From an uncultured Chlamydia sp. (GTDB lineage Bacteria > Chlamydiota > Chlamydiia > Chlamydiales > Simkaniaceae), in contig CAMGYI010000001.1 of NCBI GenBank assembly GCA_946127115.1, positions 1,115,766-1,179,765 of the forward strand: a DNA stretch of 64,000 nt. Reading direction: 5' to 3'. The notes under the pieces were generated by a model. The model was not told the DNA's origin. It searched no databases and worked only from the letters and a program-made list of their open reading frames with translations. A program made the position numbers and the translations under genes. This document shows positions 18,709 through 30,630 of the stretch, piece by piece (within the stretch, counting starts at the first letter, position 1; each line of letters starts with the position of its first letter).

Positions 18709-19920
18709 ATGACCCATTTAGACGTTGGCATCTCCATTATTAAAAAGCTCTATAAAGAGGGCTTTATTGCTTATTTTGCGGGAGGGTGGGTTCGTGATTT
18801 CCTGATGGGTCATCCCTCCGATGATATTGACATCGCCACCGATGCCTCTGTTGAAGACGTGCAGCAGATCTTTCCCAAAACCATTCCTGTAGGTATAAAC
18901 TTTGGAATCGTCATCGTGGTTGAAAAAAAACATCAATTCGAAGTTGCTACTTTTCGGAAAGATCGAGGGTATAAAGATGGAAGACGCCCTATTAGCGTCG
19001 AAAAGGCAGGCCCTGAGGAGGACGCTGAGCGCCGTGACTTCACCATTAATGGAATGTTCTACGACCCTATTAAAGAGACCCTCTACGACTACATTGGGGG
19101 ACAAGAAGATCTTAAAAAAGGGATCATCCGTGCTATTGGAAGCCCCCATGAACGATTTTTAGAAGACCGCCTCCGAATGATCCGCGCTGTTCGTTACGCA
19201 AGCAGGTTCCATTTCCTCATAGAAAGCGAAACCCTCAAAGCAATTCTCGACCATGCTAATGATCTTTTTCCGGCGGTTGCCATAGAGCGCATATGGAACG
19301 AATTTTCAAAGATGGCCCTCTTCCCTAACTTTGACATGGCCCTGATCACCCTTCAGAGGCTCAATCTTCTCCCCGTTATTTTTCCTGCCCTTAAAAAGGT
19401 TTCCACCAAAGAGATTGAAAAACGGGTTGCAAAACTCCCTTATTTTCCTGAAGATGCCCCGATTATCTCCCGCATTTTAGAACTCTTCCCCAACTCACCT
19501 CTTGAAGATAAAAAAGCCCTCTGCTCCTACTTAAAACTCTCAAACCAAGATATCCGTTTCGTTGAAACGTTCCATCATGCCATTAACGCCTTCCTCTCTA
19601 AACAAGACAAGGAACCTTATCAGTGGGCTCACTTCTACGCGAATCCCCTCTATCCGATTTGCTTAAAAATCTCTGCCACCTACTTCCCCTTAGATGAGCG
19701 TCAAACCTTTCTTCAAGAACATCATATGCGCGTTAACCTGCTGAGAAAGGCAATCCACAAAATCCAAAACAAAATTCCCTTTCTCTCTTCAAGCGATCTC
19801 AAGAAAGCCGGCATCGCTCCTGGACCCAAAATGGGGGTGCTTCTTAAACAAGCAGAACGCATTGCTATCAACGACCACCTTGATTCTCCTGAGGAAATCC
19901 TCAAAAAGTTATCTTTTTAG
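18709..19920 (+). CDS. cca: tRNA CCA-adding enzyme / poly(A) polymerase family
   Basis: 403 residues. Class II nucleotidyltransferase. GGWVRD is at 25-30, the catalytic DDIDIAT at 38-44, EVATFRKDRGYKDGRRP and the RRDFTINGMFYDP fold follow, and FLEDRLRMIRAVRYASRF marks the neck/ATP-binding part. It adds or repairs the 3' CCA of tRNAs, which matters here because the tRNA-Arg at 26880 does not encode CCA. GGAAAGG precedes the ATG. Its 3' end overlaps the convergent rsbU gene by 4 bp. A pure poly(A) polymerase cannot be excluded from sequence alone. Confidence 0.9.
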   Translation: MTHLDVGISIIKKLYKEGFIAYFAGGWVRDFLMGHPSDDIDIATDASVEDVQQIFPKTIPVGINFGIVIVVEKKHQFEVATFRKDRGYKDGRRPISVEKAGPEEDAERRDFTINGMFYDPIKETLYDYIGGQEDLKKGIIRAIGSPHERFLEDRLRMIRAVRYASRFHFLIESETLKAILDHANDLFPAVAIERIWNEFSKMALFPNFDMALITLQRLNLLPVIFPALKKVSTKEIEKRVAKLPYFPEDAPIISRILELFPNSPLEDKKALCSYLKLSNQDIRFVETFHHAINAFLSKQDKEPYQWAHFYANPLYPICLKISATYFPLDERQTFLQEHHMRVNLLRKAIHKIQNKIPFLSSSDLKKAGIAPGPKMGVLLKQAERIAINDHLDSPEEILKKLSF

Positions 19921-21677
19921 AGGATTTTGAGAATAACGATTGTGAGATCATCATGTTGCGGTGATCCTTCTGCGAAAAGAGCCACTTCTTCGATCATGGT
20001 GTCGACAATTTGTTTTGGGGACAGGTCTTTTTTATCTCGGAAGGAGGTGAGGAGACGCTGTTCACCAAACATTTCCATGTCATTATTGTGAGCTTCAACA
20101 ACGCCGTCGGTATAAAGCATCAGCGTATCGCCAGACTTTAATTGCACTTTGTCGGTCACGACAGCATCGAAGAGAACCACACCAAGGGCCATCCCTCTTG
20201 TGGTTAGTATTTCGATCGTTCCATCGGCTCTTTGAAGAAGGGCAGGAAAATGGCCACAGTTGGAGTAATGAAACAATTTGGTTTTGGGATCAAAAAAGGC
20301 GATAAAAGCTGTGACAAAAACGCCGGTATCTCCAGTGTCGCGACAAAAGAGATTGTTTGTTTCACGAACGATAACATCAAGATCTTTATGAATTTCTCCA
20401 TAGCTGCGGAGCATGCTACGCACACTTAGAGAATAGAGACAAGCTGAGATTCCTTTTCCTGAAGTGTCGGCAATCGATAGCATGAGCTTCCCGTTGGAAA
20501 GAAAGTCATAAAAATCCCCCCCTACTTCTTTGGCTGCAATAAAACGGGCAGCCATATCTACACCCGGGAACTTCGGAAGCTCTTTTGGCAGGATCGAAGC
20601 TTGCACTTCTTCACCGATGAGAAGCTCTTGTTCATAGGTTTCTTTTGCGAGACGCTCTTTATGAGCAACTTCTATATGTTCATCGAGCGAACTAACGGTT
20701 TCGTTGAAAATTGCGCCAAGATCATTGATCTCAAACCCCATTGAAACGGGAGTGTACCGTTTTTTTAAATCTCCGCGTGCCACGTGATCCATCATTTGGA
20801 TAAGTTTGCGAAGAGGTCTTCCAAGTTTTTTCGTAAGAAGAAGAGTTCCCCCTCCCCCCACGAGGATAATGAGGACAAGAACAATAAATATCTTCATGAA
20901 AAAATAGGGAATATCCACAAAATTAATCCACTCAGGGGCTGAGATGAGGAGTAAAAAATTTGTTTTAGGAACATGCTTTTCATTCGAGATAAACATTTCA
21001 TCATTGAGAGAGTATTCCCCTTTAATCGGACACACAAACTGGTGTCCTTTAAGCTTCTCATCCGTTGACGCAATGACCATTCCTTTCATATCGATTAGGG
21101 ATATTGAGGCAGGAGAGATGATATCCTTTTCGATGGGAAAGCTTTTTGATAAGTGATCCAAATGAAACACGGTGATCCACGCTTCATCACGCTCAGGGCC
21201 ATAACGGATAAGGTAAAAGACCGGAACGTTGGTTTCAACAACAAAAACAATCCCCTTTTTAGCTTCTTCAACCAGTCCTGTAAAATCTTTTCCTTTAATC
21301 CCAACTTTAGATGCCATATCCGAAATGTATCGTCCACTTGTCATCTTTTTGACATGAAATAAGGCAGCTACTCCATCCCTTCTTGCAAGCTCATCGAGTT
21401 CACTTTCAGGATCAGGGATTTTCCGAAGGAGGTATGAAACTTCTGCTAAAACCTCCATTTCATGAAAGATCATACCTTCGATAAGCCCCACTTTTTGATC
21501 CATGATCACCTTGAGCGTAAAGTTATTATTATCTTTCTTAACATGGAGATCATCAATGTAAAGTAAACTGACTAATGCGAGGAGTGGAATAATTAGGAAG
21601 ATGATAGTAATCAGGAAGATACGTGCAGAAAGAGACCCTCCCAATGCGCGATGCTTTTCCTTTTTTCCCTGATCCAT
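19917..21677 (-). CDS. rsbU: RsbU-like membrane PP2C (SpoIIE) phosphatase with HAMP domain
   Basis: 586 residues. First membrane helix at about 18-40 (IFLITIIFLIIPLLALVSLLY), a periplasmic Cache-like sensor to about 260, second helix (FFMKIFIVLVLIILVGGGGTLLL), HAMP linker, then a SpoIIE/PP2C phosphatase domain (EVQASILPKELP, AKEVGGDFYDF, DTSGKGISACLYS, LYTDGVVEAHN, QHDDLTIVIL). It should dephosphorylate an anti-sigma-factor antagonist in a partner-switching pathway. Chlamydia has an equivalent RsbU. GGGGAAG precedes the ATG at 21677. Only 30 bp separates it from the divergent methyltransferase gene. Confidence 0.9.
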   Translation of the reverse strand: MDQGKKEKHRALGGSLSARIFLITIIFLIIPLLALVSLLYIDDLHVKKDNNNFTLKVIMDQKVGLIEGMIFHEMEVLAEVSYLLRKIPDPESELDELARRDGVAALFHVKKMTSGRYISDMASKVGIKGKDFTGLVEEAKKGIVFVVETNVPVFYLIRYGPERDEAWITVFHLDHLSKSFPIEKDIISPASISLIDMKGMVIASTDEKLKGHQFVCPIKGEYSLNDEMFISNEKHVPKTNFLLLISAPEWINFVDIPYFFMKIFIVLVLIILVGGGGTLLLTKKLGRPLRKLIQMMDHVARGDLKKRYTPVSMGFEINDLGAIFNETVSSLDEHIEVAHKERLAKETYEQELLIGEEVQASILPKELPKFPGVDMAARFIAAKEVGGDFYDFLSNGKLMLSIADTSGKGISACLYSLSVRSMLRSYGEIHKDLDVIVRETNNLFCRDTGDTGVFVTAFIAFFDPKTKLFHYSNCGHFPALLQRADGTIEILTTRGMALGVVLFDAVVTDKVQLKSGDTLMLYTDGVVEAHNNDMEMFGEQRLLTSFRDKKDLSPKQIVDTMIEEVALFAEGSPQHDDLTIVILKIL

Positions 21678-21707
21678 GTTATACTTCCCCTAAAAGCGGT
21701 TAGTTTT

Positions 21708-22463
21708 ATGGTAACAAAAGAAATTAAGAGTTTACAACACCCCATTGTCAAGCATCTCGTTAAACTCCGGAAAGAGAAGAGGTACCGAGAAGAAAAAAGG
21801 TCTCTTCTCCTTGAGGGGAAGAAGATGGTTTATGAGTATCAGGGCACCGTAGATCTACTTCTCACCACTAGAGGAACAAATATCCCTGATCATCTTTCTC
21901 CAAAGATGCGCTTTGTTGTGTCTCCCGAAATTATTGAGAAAATTGCTGGAACTTCTTCTCCTGAGCCATTCCTCGCCGAGGTTCCTCTCCCCTCCTCAAC
22001 AAACCTCGATGAGAAAACGTGCCTCCTTGCCCTGGACAAAATTAGCGATCCCGGAAACCTAGGAACCCTCCTTCGCACTGCCTTAGCGTTTGGATTCGAT
22101 GGGATTTTCCTCATCGAATGCACTGATCCATTTTCTCCAAAAGCTCTTCGATCTGCAAAAGGGGCGACCTTTCACTTGCCTATTCAAAATGGCAGCGCAG
22201 ATGACCTTTTAAAGTTGGTTGAAAAGAACCGTCTTACTCCTTACATCGGCGACACAGGTGGAGAAGACATCACAATGACAGCTCCACTTGTTCTCATCCT
22301 TGGGAATGAAGCCCATGGCCCCTGCGAAACACTCAAAAATAATGGCAAGGTTGTCGCCATTTCAATAGAGTCTCAAACTGAATCCTTGAATGTTGCTGTT
22401 GCAGGTGGCATTCTAATGAACAAAATTCGGGAAGCGCAGTGCCTAAATTTGATGACTATCTAG
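21708..22463 (+). CDS. TrmH/SpoU-family RNA 2'-O-methyltransferase
   Basis: 251 residues from the ATG at 21708. N-terminal substrate-binding part (LQHPIVKHLVKLRKEKRYRE), then the SPOUT fold with motif 1 LDKISDPGNLGTLLRTALAFG, motif 2 LILGNEAHGP and motif 3 IESQTESLNVAVAGGILM. It most resembles the 23S rRNA guanosine-2'-O methyltransferases; the exact target is not determinable. An in-frame start at 21651 would overlap rsbU and add 19 residues unlike the family. The 3' end overlaps rsgA by 25 bp. Confidence 0.88.
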   Translation: MVTKEIKSLQHPIVKHLVKLRKEKRYREEKRSLLLEGKKMVYEYQGTVDLLLTTRGTNIPDHLSPKMRFVVSPEIIEKIAGTSSPEPFLAEVPLPSSTNLDEKTCLLALDKISDPGNLGTLLRTALAFGFDGIFLIECTDPFSPKALRSAKGATFHLPIQNGSADDLLKLVEKNRLTPYIGDTGGEDITMTAPLVLILGNEAHGPCETLKNNGKVVAISIESQTESLNVAVAGGILMNKIREAQCLNLMTI

Positions 22464-23569
22464 ATTACGAAGAAGATTTTTACGGCGCTGGAAAACGGGA
22501 AAACAGAAAGGAACGGCGCGAAACTCAAGCGAAGGACCGATCGAAATATAAAAAAAGTGACCGCGATCAAAAAAGGCAACAGCTACGGGAAGAAGAACCT
22601 CCTCTTGGCGCAAATGATCTGCGCGGAAGAGTCCTCACTATTTCCCCTGACATGATCACGGTTTCTGCTGAGCATCAAACCTATTTCTGTTCTCTCAAAG
22701 GATCTCTTAAAAAAACAAAAACAAAACAAAAAAATCTTTTTGCTGTTGGTGATTGGGTCCATTTTAAAAAAAAGAGTGCCGATTCAGGAACCATTCATCA
22801 CATTGAAAACCGGACCTCAATGCTCGTGCGCGCTGAAAATTTATCGCGCCGAAAAACACAGTTGATTGCGGCAAATATCGATCAGGTTTTTATTGTCATG
22901 TCCCTTGTCTCTCCAAAGTTTAAACCCCTTCTTGTGGATCGTTATATCCTTTCAACAAAAAAAGGAAACATGCAGCCCATTGTGATCATCAACAAGACCG
23001 ATCTTTTAATAGACCCTCCTGAAAACAGCTTAGAATCAGAGATCGACGCTGAAAAAGTTCTACTCGAGGAGTTTTTAGAAGCGTATATCCCCTTAGAGAT
23101 CCCCATTGTGACACTTAGTGTTTTTACTAAAGCAGGACTCAACAAACTCAAGAAGCTTATGGAAAACAAAACTTCCGTATTCTCAGGACAATCGGGAGTA
23201 GGAAAATCTTCTTTGATTAATGCTGTCTTAGGAAGCACTCTTCCGATCGGCCCCATCGCTTTAAAAACAAACAAGGGATCTCATACGACTACAGCAGCCG
23301 AGCTGATTCCCCTTGCAAATGACGCCTTTTGCATTGACACCCCCGGAATTAAAAGTTTCGGTCTGTGGGAGAATGACCCCGCAGCAATTCTTGAAATTTT
23401 TTCCGATTTTGTTCCCTTCGCAAAAAATTGCAGATTTCCAAATTGCACCCACATTCATGAGCCCGACTGCGGCATTAAAAATGCTCTCAAAGAGAAAAAA
23501 CTTTCCCCTTTGCGTTACGCATCCTACATCACCTTGCTCGAAGATACTCCTCCAAAAGAGTGGGAATAA
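22439..23569 (+). CDS. rsgA: Ribosome small-subunit GTPase RsgA
   Basis: 376 residues, starting at GTG 22439. A charged lysine/arginine-rich extension of about 65 residues precedes the OB fold. The circularly permuted GTPase follows with G4 (INKTDL), then G1 GQSGVGKSSLI, then G3 DTPGIKSFG, and the zinc site CRFPNCTHIHEPDCGI. It acts in late 30S maturation. Its start lies inside the methyltransferase gene, so the two are likely translationally coupled. Confidence 0.92.
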   Translation: MPKFDDYLDYEEDFYGAGKRENRKERRETQAKDRSKYKKSDRDQKRQQLREEEPPLGANDLRGRVLTISPDMITVSAEHQTYFCSLKGSLKKTKTKQKNLFAVGDWVHFKKKSADSGTIHHIENRTSMLVRAENLSRRKTQLIAANIDQVFIVMSLVSPKFKPLLVDRYILSTKKGNMQPIVIINKTDLLIDPPENSLESEIDAEKVLLEEFLEAYIPLEIPIVTLSVFTKAGLNKLKKLMENKTSVFSGQSGVGKSSLINAVLGSTLPIGPIALKTNKGSHTTTAAELIPLANDAFCIDTPGIKSFGLWENDPAAILEIFSDFVPFAKNCRFPNCTHIHEPDCGIKNALKEKKLSPLRYASYITLLEDTPPKEWE

Positions 23570-23585
23570 ATGCTTGCTTTTGTAA

Positions 23586-24860
<1,275 letters not shown>

Positions 24861-24902
24861 GTATACTTGCAATAAAACCCATCCCTTAGATATGGAGATG
24901 GT

Positions 24903-25307
24903 ATGGAGCGGCAAACTATAGCTTTATTTGGAGAGGCAGAAAAGGGAGAAATCGGTTCTCCTCTTTTGATGAAAACTCTCTCTTATCTTAATGATACCTT
25001 AGGACATCCTCCTGAGGAAAGTCGGGGGATCTTCTTTGCCATTCAGTTTCTTCTCTACGAACAAGAAGTCATCTTCGTTCGTGTTAAAGAAGAAGGATTT
25101 AGCACCAAAGATTATCTCAAGGGAATGAAGCATCTCCAAAACAAAAAACAAATTTCTCATCTTACAGCCCTTTGCCTTCCCGGAGTCGGCGATGCTCGCA
25201 TTCTTGATGCGGCCTACCCCGTTATAGACACACACGAGGCTCTCATTATCACAACTGAGCGGGATCTCTACGACTATCTTACCTCTCTTCAGCTCCCTAA
25301 TATTTAA
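24903..25307 (+). CDS. Conserved-looking hypothetical protein
   Basis: 134 residues, soluble, no recognised domain. It has mixed alpha/beta character (GIFFAIQFLLYEQEVIFVRVK, then HLTALCLPGVGDARILDA). It begins 42 bp after enolase in the same direction, after a GGAGATGGT motif, so co-transcription is likely. Codon use and composition match the neighbours, supporting a real gene. Confidence 0.6.
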   Translation: MERQTIALFGEAEKGEIGSPLLMKTLSYLNDTLGHPPEESRGIFFAIQFLLYEQEVIFVRVKEEGFSTKDYLKGMKHLQNKKQISHLTALCLPGVGDARILDAAYPVIDTHEALIITTERDLYDYLTSLQLPNI

Positions 25308-25515
25308 AGTGTTTAATATAACCTTTATCTAGAACCCAAAAGCCTCTGTGAAATAAATTCTTTTCGTAAGACTTAGCAAGTCGTAAACCAAGAAAAATAC
25401 AAAGAGAAGAGCTCCTCCAAAAAGGAGAAGACATCTTTCTTAAGGAAGACTTCAGTAGATCCCCCTTTGAAGAGCCCTGAAGAAAAGGCTCTAGCAACAA
25501 AAAAGTTCTATTATG

Positions 25516-26100
25516 CTAGCCGAAATAGTTGGCAAGACCGTCTTGGGTCGGCTTCATAGACTTTTCTCCCTTTTTCCAGTTGGCAGGGCACACCTCGCCA
25601 TTTTCCTCATGGAAGATAAGAGCATCGAGAAGTCGAATCGCCTCATCAACCGAACGTCCGAGTGGTAAATCATTTACGAGTTGATGACGGATTACCCCTT
25701 CCTTATCGATAAGAAAAAGTCCACGGAATGCAACACCTATTTCTTCATTAAGCACATGGTAATCGCGGGAAATATTTTTATTTAGGTCGGCAACGAGAGG
25801 GTAGGACACCCCTTCGATTCCACCCTTCGCCTTGGGGGTATTGATCCACGCTAAATGACAAAAGACGCTATCAACTGAGCATCCAATCAACTGAGCATCC
25901 CGTGCTTCAAACTCTTTAAGTTTTTCTTGAAATGCATGCAACTCCGTGGGACATACAAAGGTAAAGTCTAGTGGATAAAAAAAGAAAATAATGTATTTTC
26001 CATTAAATAGATCGAGAGAGAAACTGTCATTGATTTTCCCTTTTGCAACGGCTTCCGCTTTGAATTTGGGAGCTTTTTTCCCAATAAGCAAACTGTTCAT
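25516..26100 (-). CDS. 2-Cys peroxiredoxin (AhpC/TSA family)
   Basis: 194 residues from the ATG at 26100, which has a perfect AGGAGGT ribosome site four bases upstream; the longer frame to 26133 is therefore rejected. Peroxidatic Cys in DFTFVCPTELHAF, resolving Cys in GEVCPANWKKGEKSMKP. It reduces hydrogen peroxide and alkyl hydroperoxides in the cytoplasm. Chlamydia has an equivalent AhpC/TSA protein. Convergent with the preceding hypothetical gene; the 208-bp gap between them has no supported gene. Confidence 0.93.
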   Translation of the reverse strand: MNSLLIGKKAPKFKAEAVAKGKINDSFSLDLFNGKYIIFFFYPLDFTFVCPTELHAFQEKLKEFEARDAQLIGCSVDSVFCHLAWINTPKAKGGIEGVSYPLVADLNKNISRDYHVLNEEIGVAFRGLFLIDKEGVIRHQLVNDLPLGRSVDEAIRLLDALIFHEENGEVCPANWKKGEKSMKPTQDGLANYFG

Positions 26101-26211
26101 AGGACCTCCTAGGGTTCCCGACGATTGAACCATTTCTTTTAAAAAAAGTAAAGTGCAGAATTAACACAGGGGATTTTATTAGAAAATTGCATTTGGAAAT
26201 CGAAAAACTAA

Positions 26212-26233
26212 TTTTTGAGTTTACTTGAGTATA
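26212..26233 (+). repeat. Variant copy of the TGAGTTT..TTGAGTATA motif
   Basis: Reads TGAGTTTACTTGAGTATA at 26216-26233 and abuts the stop codon of the MBL-fold gene (26234-26236). Fourth copy of the motif in the window, with two changed bases. Confidence 0.6.
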
Positions 26234-26863
26234 CTAACTGAAGATTTCGCGCGCGCGCGGAAGCCAGTTTTCATCCCCAATTGTAGTAGATGGTCCATGA
26301 CCAGAATAGACCACTGTGTCCGAAGAAAGCTTTTCCAATTTCTTAAGAGAACTCCACATCTTGGAGCGGTTAGCTGTTGCTAGGGATAAATTTCCTATTG
26401 AACCTCTGAACAGGGTATCTCCGGAAAATAATTTTTTTTCTTTTTCAATATAAAAGCAAACACCTCCAGGGGTATGACCTGGGGTTTCAATCACCTTCAG
26501 TTTGAGGTGACCCACAGAAATGATTTGATCCTCTTTGAGTTCGAACTCAGGCTCAACGCCTTCGACTGCCATCATCAAAGGAACACCATCGCATCCTGGA
26601 GACGTCACATTACCGCGATCATTCTTGTGGACATAAACTGGAATTTCAAAGATTTTTTTGACTGTCTTAAGATCTCCGATGTGATCCCAGTGCGAATGCG
26701 TCAGCAGAACTGCTTCTATCACAACTCCCCCCGCCGCTTGGGTTAGAGATTCGGCACTTCCCGGAGCAGGATCAATAAAGACTCCTCTGCCTGTTTCAGA
26801 GCAGGTCAAAAGGTAAGCATTGGTTTCAAAAGGTCCTGAGGGGAAACATTGAACTTGGGCCAT
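26234..26863 (-). CDS. MBL-fold metal-dependent hydrolase, glyoxalase II-like
   Basis: 209 residues from the ATG at 26863. A longer frame begins inside the tRNA gene and is rejected. Metallo-beta-lactamase ligands are clear: THSHWDHIGD (HxHxDH), ETPGHTPGGVCFY, LFSGDTLFRGSIG and VYSGHGPSTTIGDE. Likely a hydroxyacylglutathione-type or related thioesterase; substrate unknown. The gene lies directly downstream of tRNA-Arg on the same strand. Confidence 0.88.
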   Translation of the reverse strand: MAQVQCFPSGPFETNAYLLTCSETGRGVFIDPAPGSAESLTQAAGGVVIEAVLLTHSHWDHIGDLKTVKKIFEIPVYVHKNDRGNVTSPGCDGVPLMMAVEGVEPEFELKEDQIISVGHLKLKVIETPGHTPGGVCFYIEKEKKLFSGDTLFRGSIGNLSLATANRSKMWSSLKKLEKLSSDTVVYSGHGPSTTIGDENWLPRAREIFS

Positions 26864-26879
26864 ACACATCCTTAAATGT

Positions 26880-26953
26880 TGCACCGGAGAGGACTCGAAC
26901 CTCTAACCTCCTGGTCCGTAGCCAGGTACTCTATCCAATTGAGCTACCGGTGC
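26880..26953 (-). tRNA. tRNA-Arg (anticodon ACG)
   Basis: On the minus strand the acceptor GCACCGG pairs with CCGGTGC, the D arm is AGCTCAATTGGATAGAGT, the anticodon stem CCTGG/CCAGG encloses loop CTACGGA with anticodon ACG, and the T arm is AGAGGTTCGAGTCCTCT. ACG would be edited to ICG and read CGU/CGC/CGA. The discriminator A is followed by ACA, so CCA is not encoded. Confidence 0.95.
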
Positions 26954-26979
26954 AGAGCCGTCCATTCTGCGGTAGAAAT

Positions 26980-27001
26980 CCTTTTCTCGCAAGAGAAAAG
27001 G
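26980..27001. other. Perfect 9-bp hairpin with GCAA loop
   Basis: CCTTTTCTC-GCAA-GAGAAAAGG (plus strand), 27 bp upstream of the tRNA-Arg 5' end. The plus-strand RNA would carry a GNRA tetraloop. No U-tract follows on either strand. It may be a processing signal in the tRNA precursor. Confidence 0.4.
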
Positions 27002-27177
27002 AAACCAACCTCCAATATATATCGAACTTGTCTGGCAGAATCCAAAGGAGTTTGGCGAGGCTGATGCAAGCTTGCTTACCTAGCTGAAGTTCCTGAGGGG
27101 ATGGTAGGACGCGCAATTCCAGGGAAAACATTCACTTAATTTACTGCAGGCTACGAGACATACAGCCCAAAGGCCCA

Positions 27178-27209
27178 TAAAAAAAAGAGGGCCGACAAGC
27201 CGGCCCTCT
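27178..27209 (-). terminator. Rho-independent terminator of groES-groEL
   Basis: On the minus strand AGAGGGCCG-GCTTGT-CGGCCCTCT is followed by a T-run, about 18 bp after the groEL stop. Strong GC-rich 9-bp stem. Confidence 0.9.
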
Positions 27210-27226
27210 TCCAAGTAGGTTAGAGA

Positions 27227-29244
<2,018 letters not shown>

Positions 29245-29283
29245 AGTAATTACACTCCTTAAAGAATGGGTTTTTAAGTCGGG

Positions 29284-29312
29284 ATTGTAAGTTAACCCTC
29301 TCTTTTTGTCAA
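29284..29312 (-). promoter_or_regulatory. Sigma70/sigma66-type promoter of groES-groEL
   Basis: On the minus strand a consensus TTGACA (29307-29312) and TACAAT (29284-29289) are separated by exactly 17 bp. It lies 40 bp upstream of the groES start. Confidence 0.9.
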
Positions 29313-29318
29313 CCAATC

Positions 29319-29345
29319 TTAGCACTAAAAATATTCAAGTGCTAA
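29319..29345. promoter_or_regulatory. CIRCE operator (HrcA site)
   Basis: TTAGCACTA and AAGTGCTAA separated by 9 bp, matching the CIRCE consensus TTAGCACTC-N9-GAGTGCTAA at all but the innermost base of each arm. It sits just upstream of the -35 box and overlaps the stop codon of the upstream namZ-like gene. HrcA repression of groESL is established in Chlamydia and other bacteria. Confidence 0.93.
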
Positions 29346-30547
29346 TACAAGAGATATTTCTTACGGGTTTCCTTAAATTGCTCTCGCTCACTTTTCTGGT
29401 AAGCAATCATTTTCCAGGCTGCATATCGCTCGTTAAGCATAAGTCGGTAAATCTCATCATTGCCATTGGCGAGACAAAATAATCTTTTCTTGTTTCCATT
29501 AACCTTCTCAAGATAACCTCTGGTTTCCTGCGGGTATAGACTCTTTAGGATTCCCATTAGGAGATATTGGACACTCAGAGGTTGATACCAAAGCATATCG
29601 GTCACGCGAATCAGAACACCATGGCAATCTTCCCCCTTAAGGGATCCGTAAAAGGGACGGTAGTGAAAGGGGAAGAAGTGGACACCGGGGAGCTTTTGGC
29701 TATTAAGCTTTTCAGCAAAGGCCTCAGCATCAATCCATGGAGCCCCAACAACTTTAAAAGGCAAAGTATACCCCACTCCAATATTGACCAGTTCCAATTC
29801 TCCCAGAATCCCAGTCGAAGCGTAGAAAAGTGGAGTATCAGCCTCAGGGATATGGGGACTTGTTGGGATCCAAGTCAACCCTGTCTCTTTGAAGGACATG
29901 GTGCGTTTCCATCCCTTCATAGGAATAATTTTAAGATTACATCCAATTTTATATTCTCCATCAAAAAAAGTGGCGAGCTCACCAATGGTCATTCCATGGC
30001 AGTAGGGAACATTGACATATCCGATAAAGGAGCGCCACGCGGGTTCCAACATTCCTCCATCGACAATCAATCCATTGATGGGATTAGGGCGGTCAAAAAT
30101 AATGACGGGAATTTTCCGCTTTGTTGCCTCTTCCATCACGTAAAATAGCGTGGTTGCATAGGTATATGAACGCACCCCAATGTCTTGAATATCATAGATC
30201 AAGACATCAATCCCATTTAACATCTCTTCTGTCGGGCGTCGGGTTTTCCCATGCAAACTGTAGACCTTGAGCTTTCCAGCTCTTCCATCATCAGTGTTTT
30301 CTCCAGCATAGGTGGTCCCAGACCACCCATGTTCTGGACTGAAAAGGGCTACAACCCTTATTCCTTCCTTTTGAAGGACCTCAATGGTTGGGATCATCGC
30401 TTTGTTAACCCCTGTATGATTGCTAACAAGCCCTACCCGTTTTTTTTGCAACCCCTTGCAGTATCCGTCTTTAACAAAAACATCAATGCCAAGATCTACC
30501 GACGCAAAAAGAGGGAGAAAAAAGAAAACAAAGATCATTCGCCACAT
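29342..30547 (-). CDS. NamZ-type exo-beta-N-acetylmuramidase (DUF1343)
   Basis: 401 residues. Short hydrophobic signal (MIFVFFFLPLFASV) then the DUF1343 core: RVGLVSNHTGVN, LFSPEHGWSGTTYAGE, YDIQDIGVRSYTYATTL, FDRPNPINGLIVDGGMLEP and YCHGMTIGELA. The founding member NamZ releases terminal MurNAc from peptidoglycan fragments. In a chlamydia with little or no sacculus it would process glycan fragments made at division or imported from other bacteria; this is inference. The stop codon overlaps the CIRCE element. Confidence 0.85.
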   Translation of the reverse strand: MWRMIFVFFFLPLFASVDLGIDVFVKDGYCKGLQKKRVGLVSNHTGVNKAMIPTIEVLQKEGIRVVALFSPEHGWSGTTYAGENTDDGRAGKLKVYSLHGKTRRPTEEMLNGIDVLIYDIQDIGVRSYTYATTLFYVMEEATKRKIPVIIFDRPNPINGLIVDGGMLEPAWRSFIGYVNVPYCHGMTIGELATFFDGEYKIGCNLKIIPMKGWKRTMSFKETGLTWIPTSPHIPEADTPLFYASTGILGELELVNIGVGYTLPFKVVGAPWIDAEAFAEKLNSQKLPGVHFFPFHYRPFYGSLKGEDCHGVLIRVTDMLWYQPLSVQYLLMGILKSLYPQETRGYLEKVNGNKKRLFCLANGNDEIYRLMLNERYAAWKMIAYQKSEREQFKETRKKYLLY

Positions 30548-30630
30548 ACTAGAAAAGTTTAGATGAAAAATGATTTTTCTTGTACAAGAACAATTACGGG
30601 GGTGTGTATTTTACAGTGGTTAGATCATAA

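Noticed and set aside
25297-25500. Minus-strand 67-codon frame between the hypothetical protein and peroxiredoxin
   Set aside because: No ribosome site, no similarity, and it overlaps the end of the convergent gene.
26876-27064. Plus-strand frame starting MLHRRGLEPLTSW
   Set aside because: It is the translation of the antisense strand of tRNA-Arg, a common annotation artefact.
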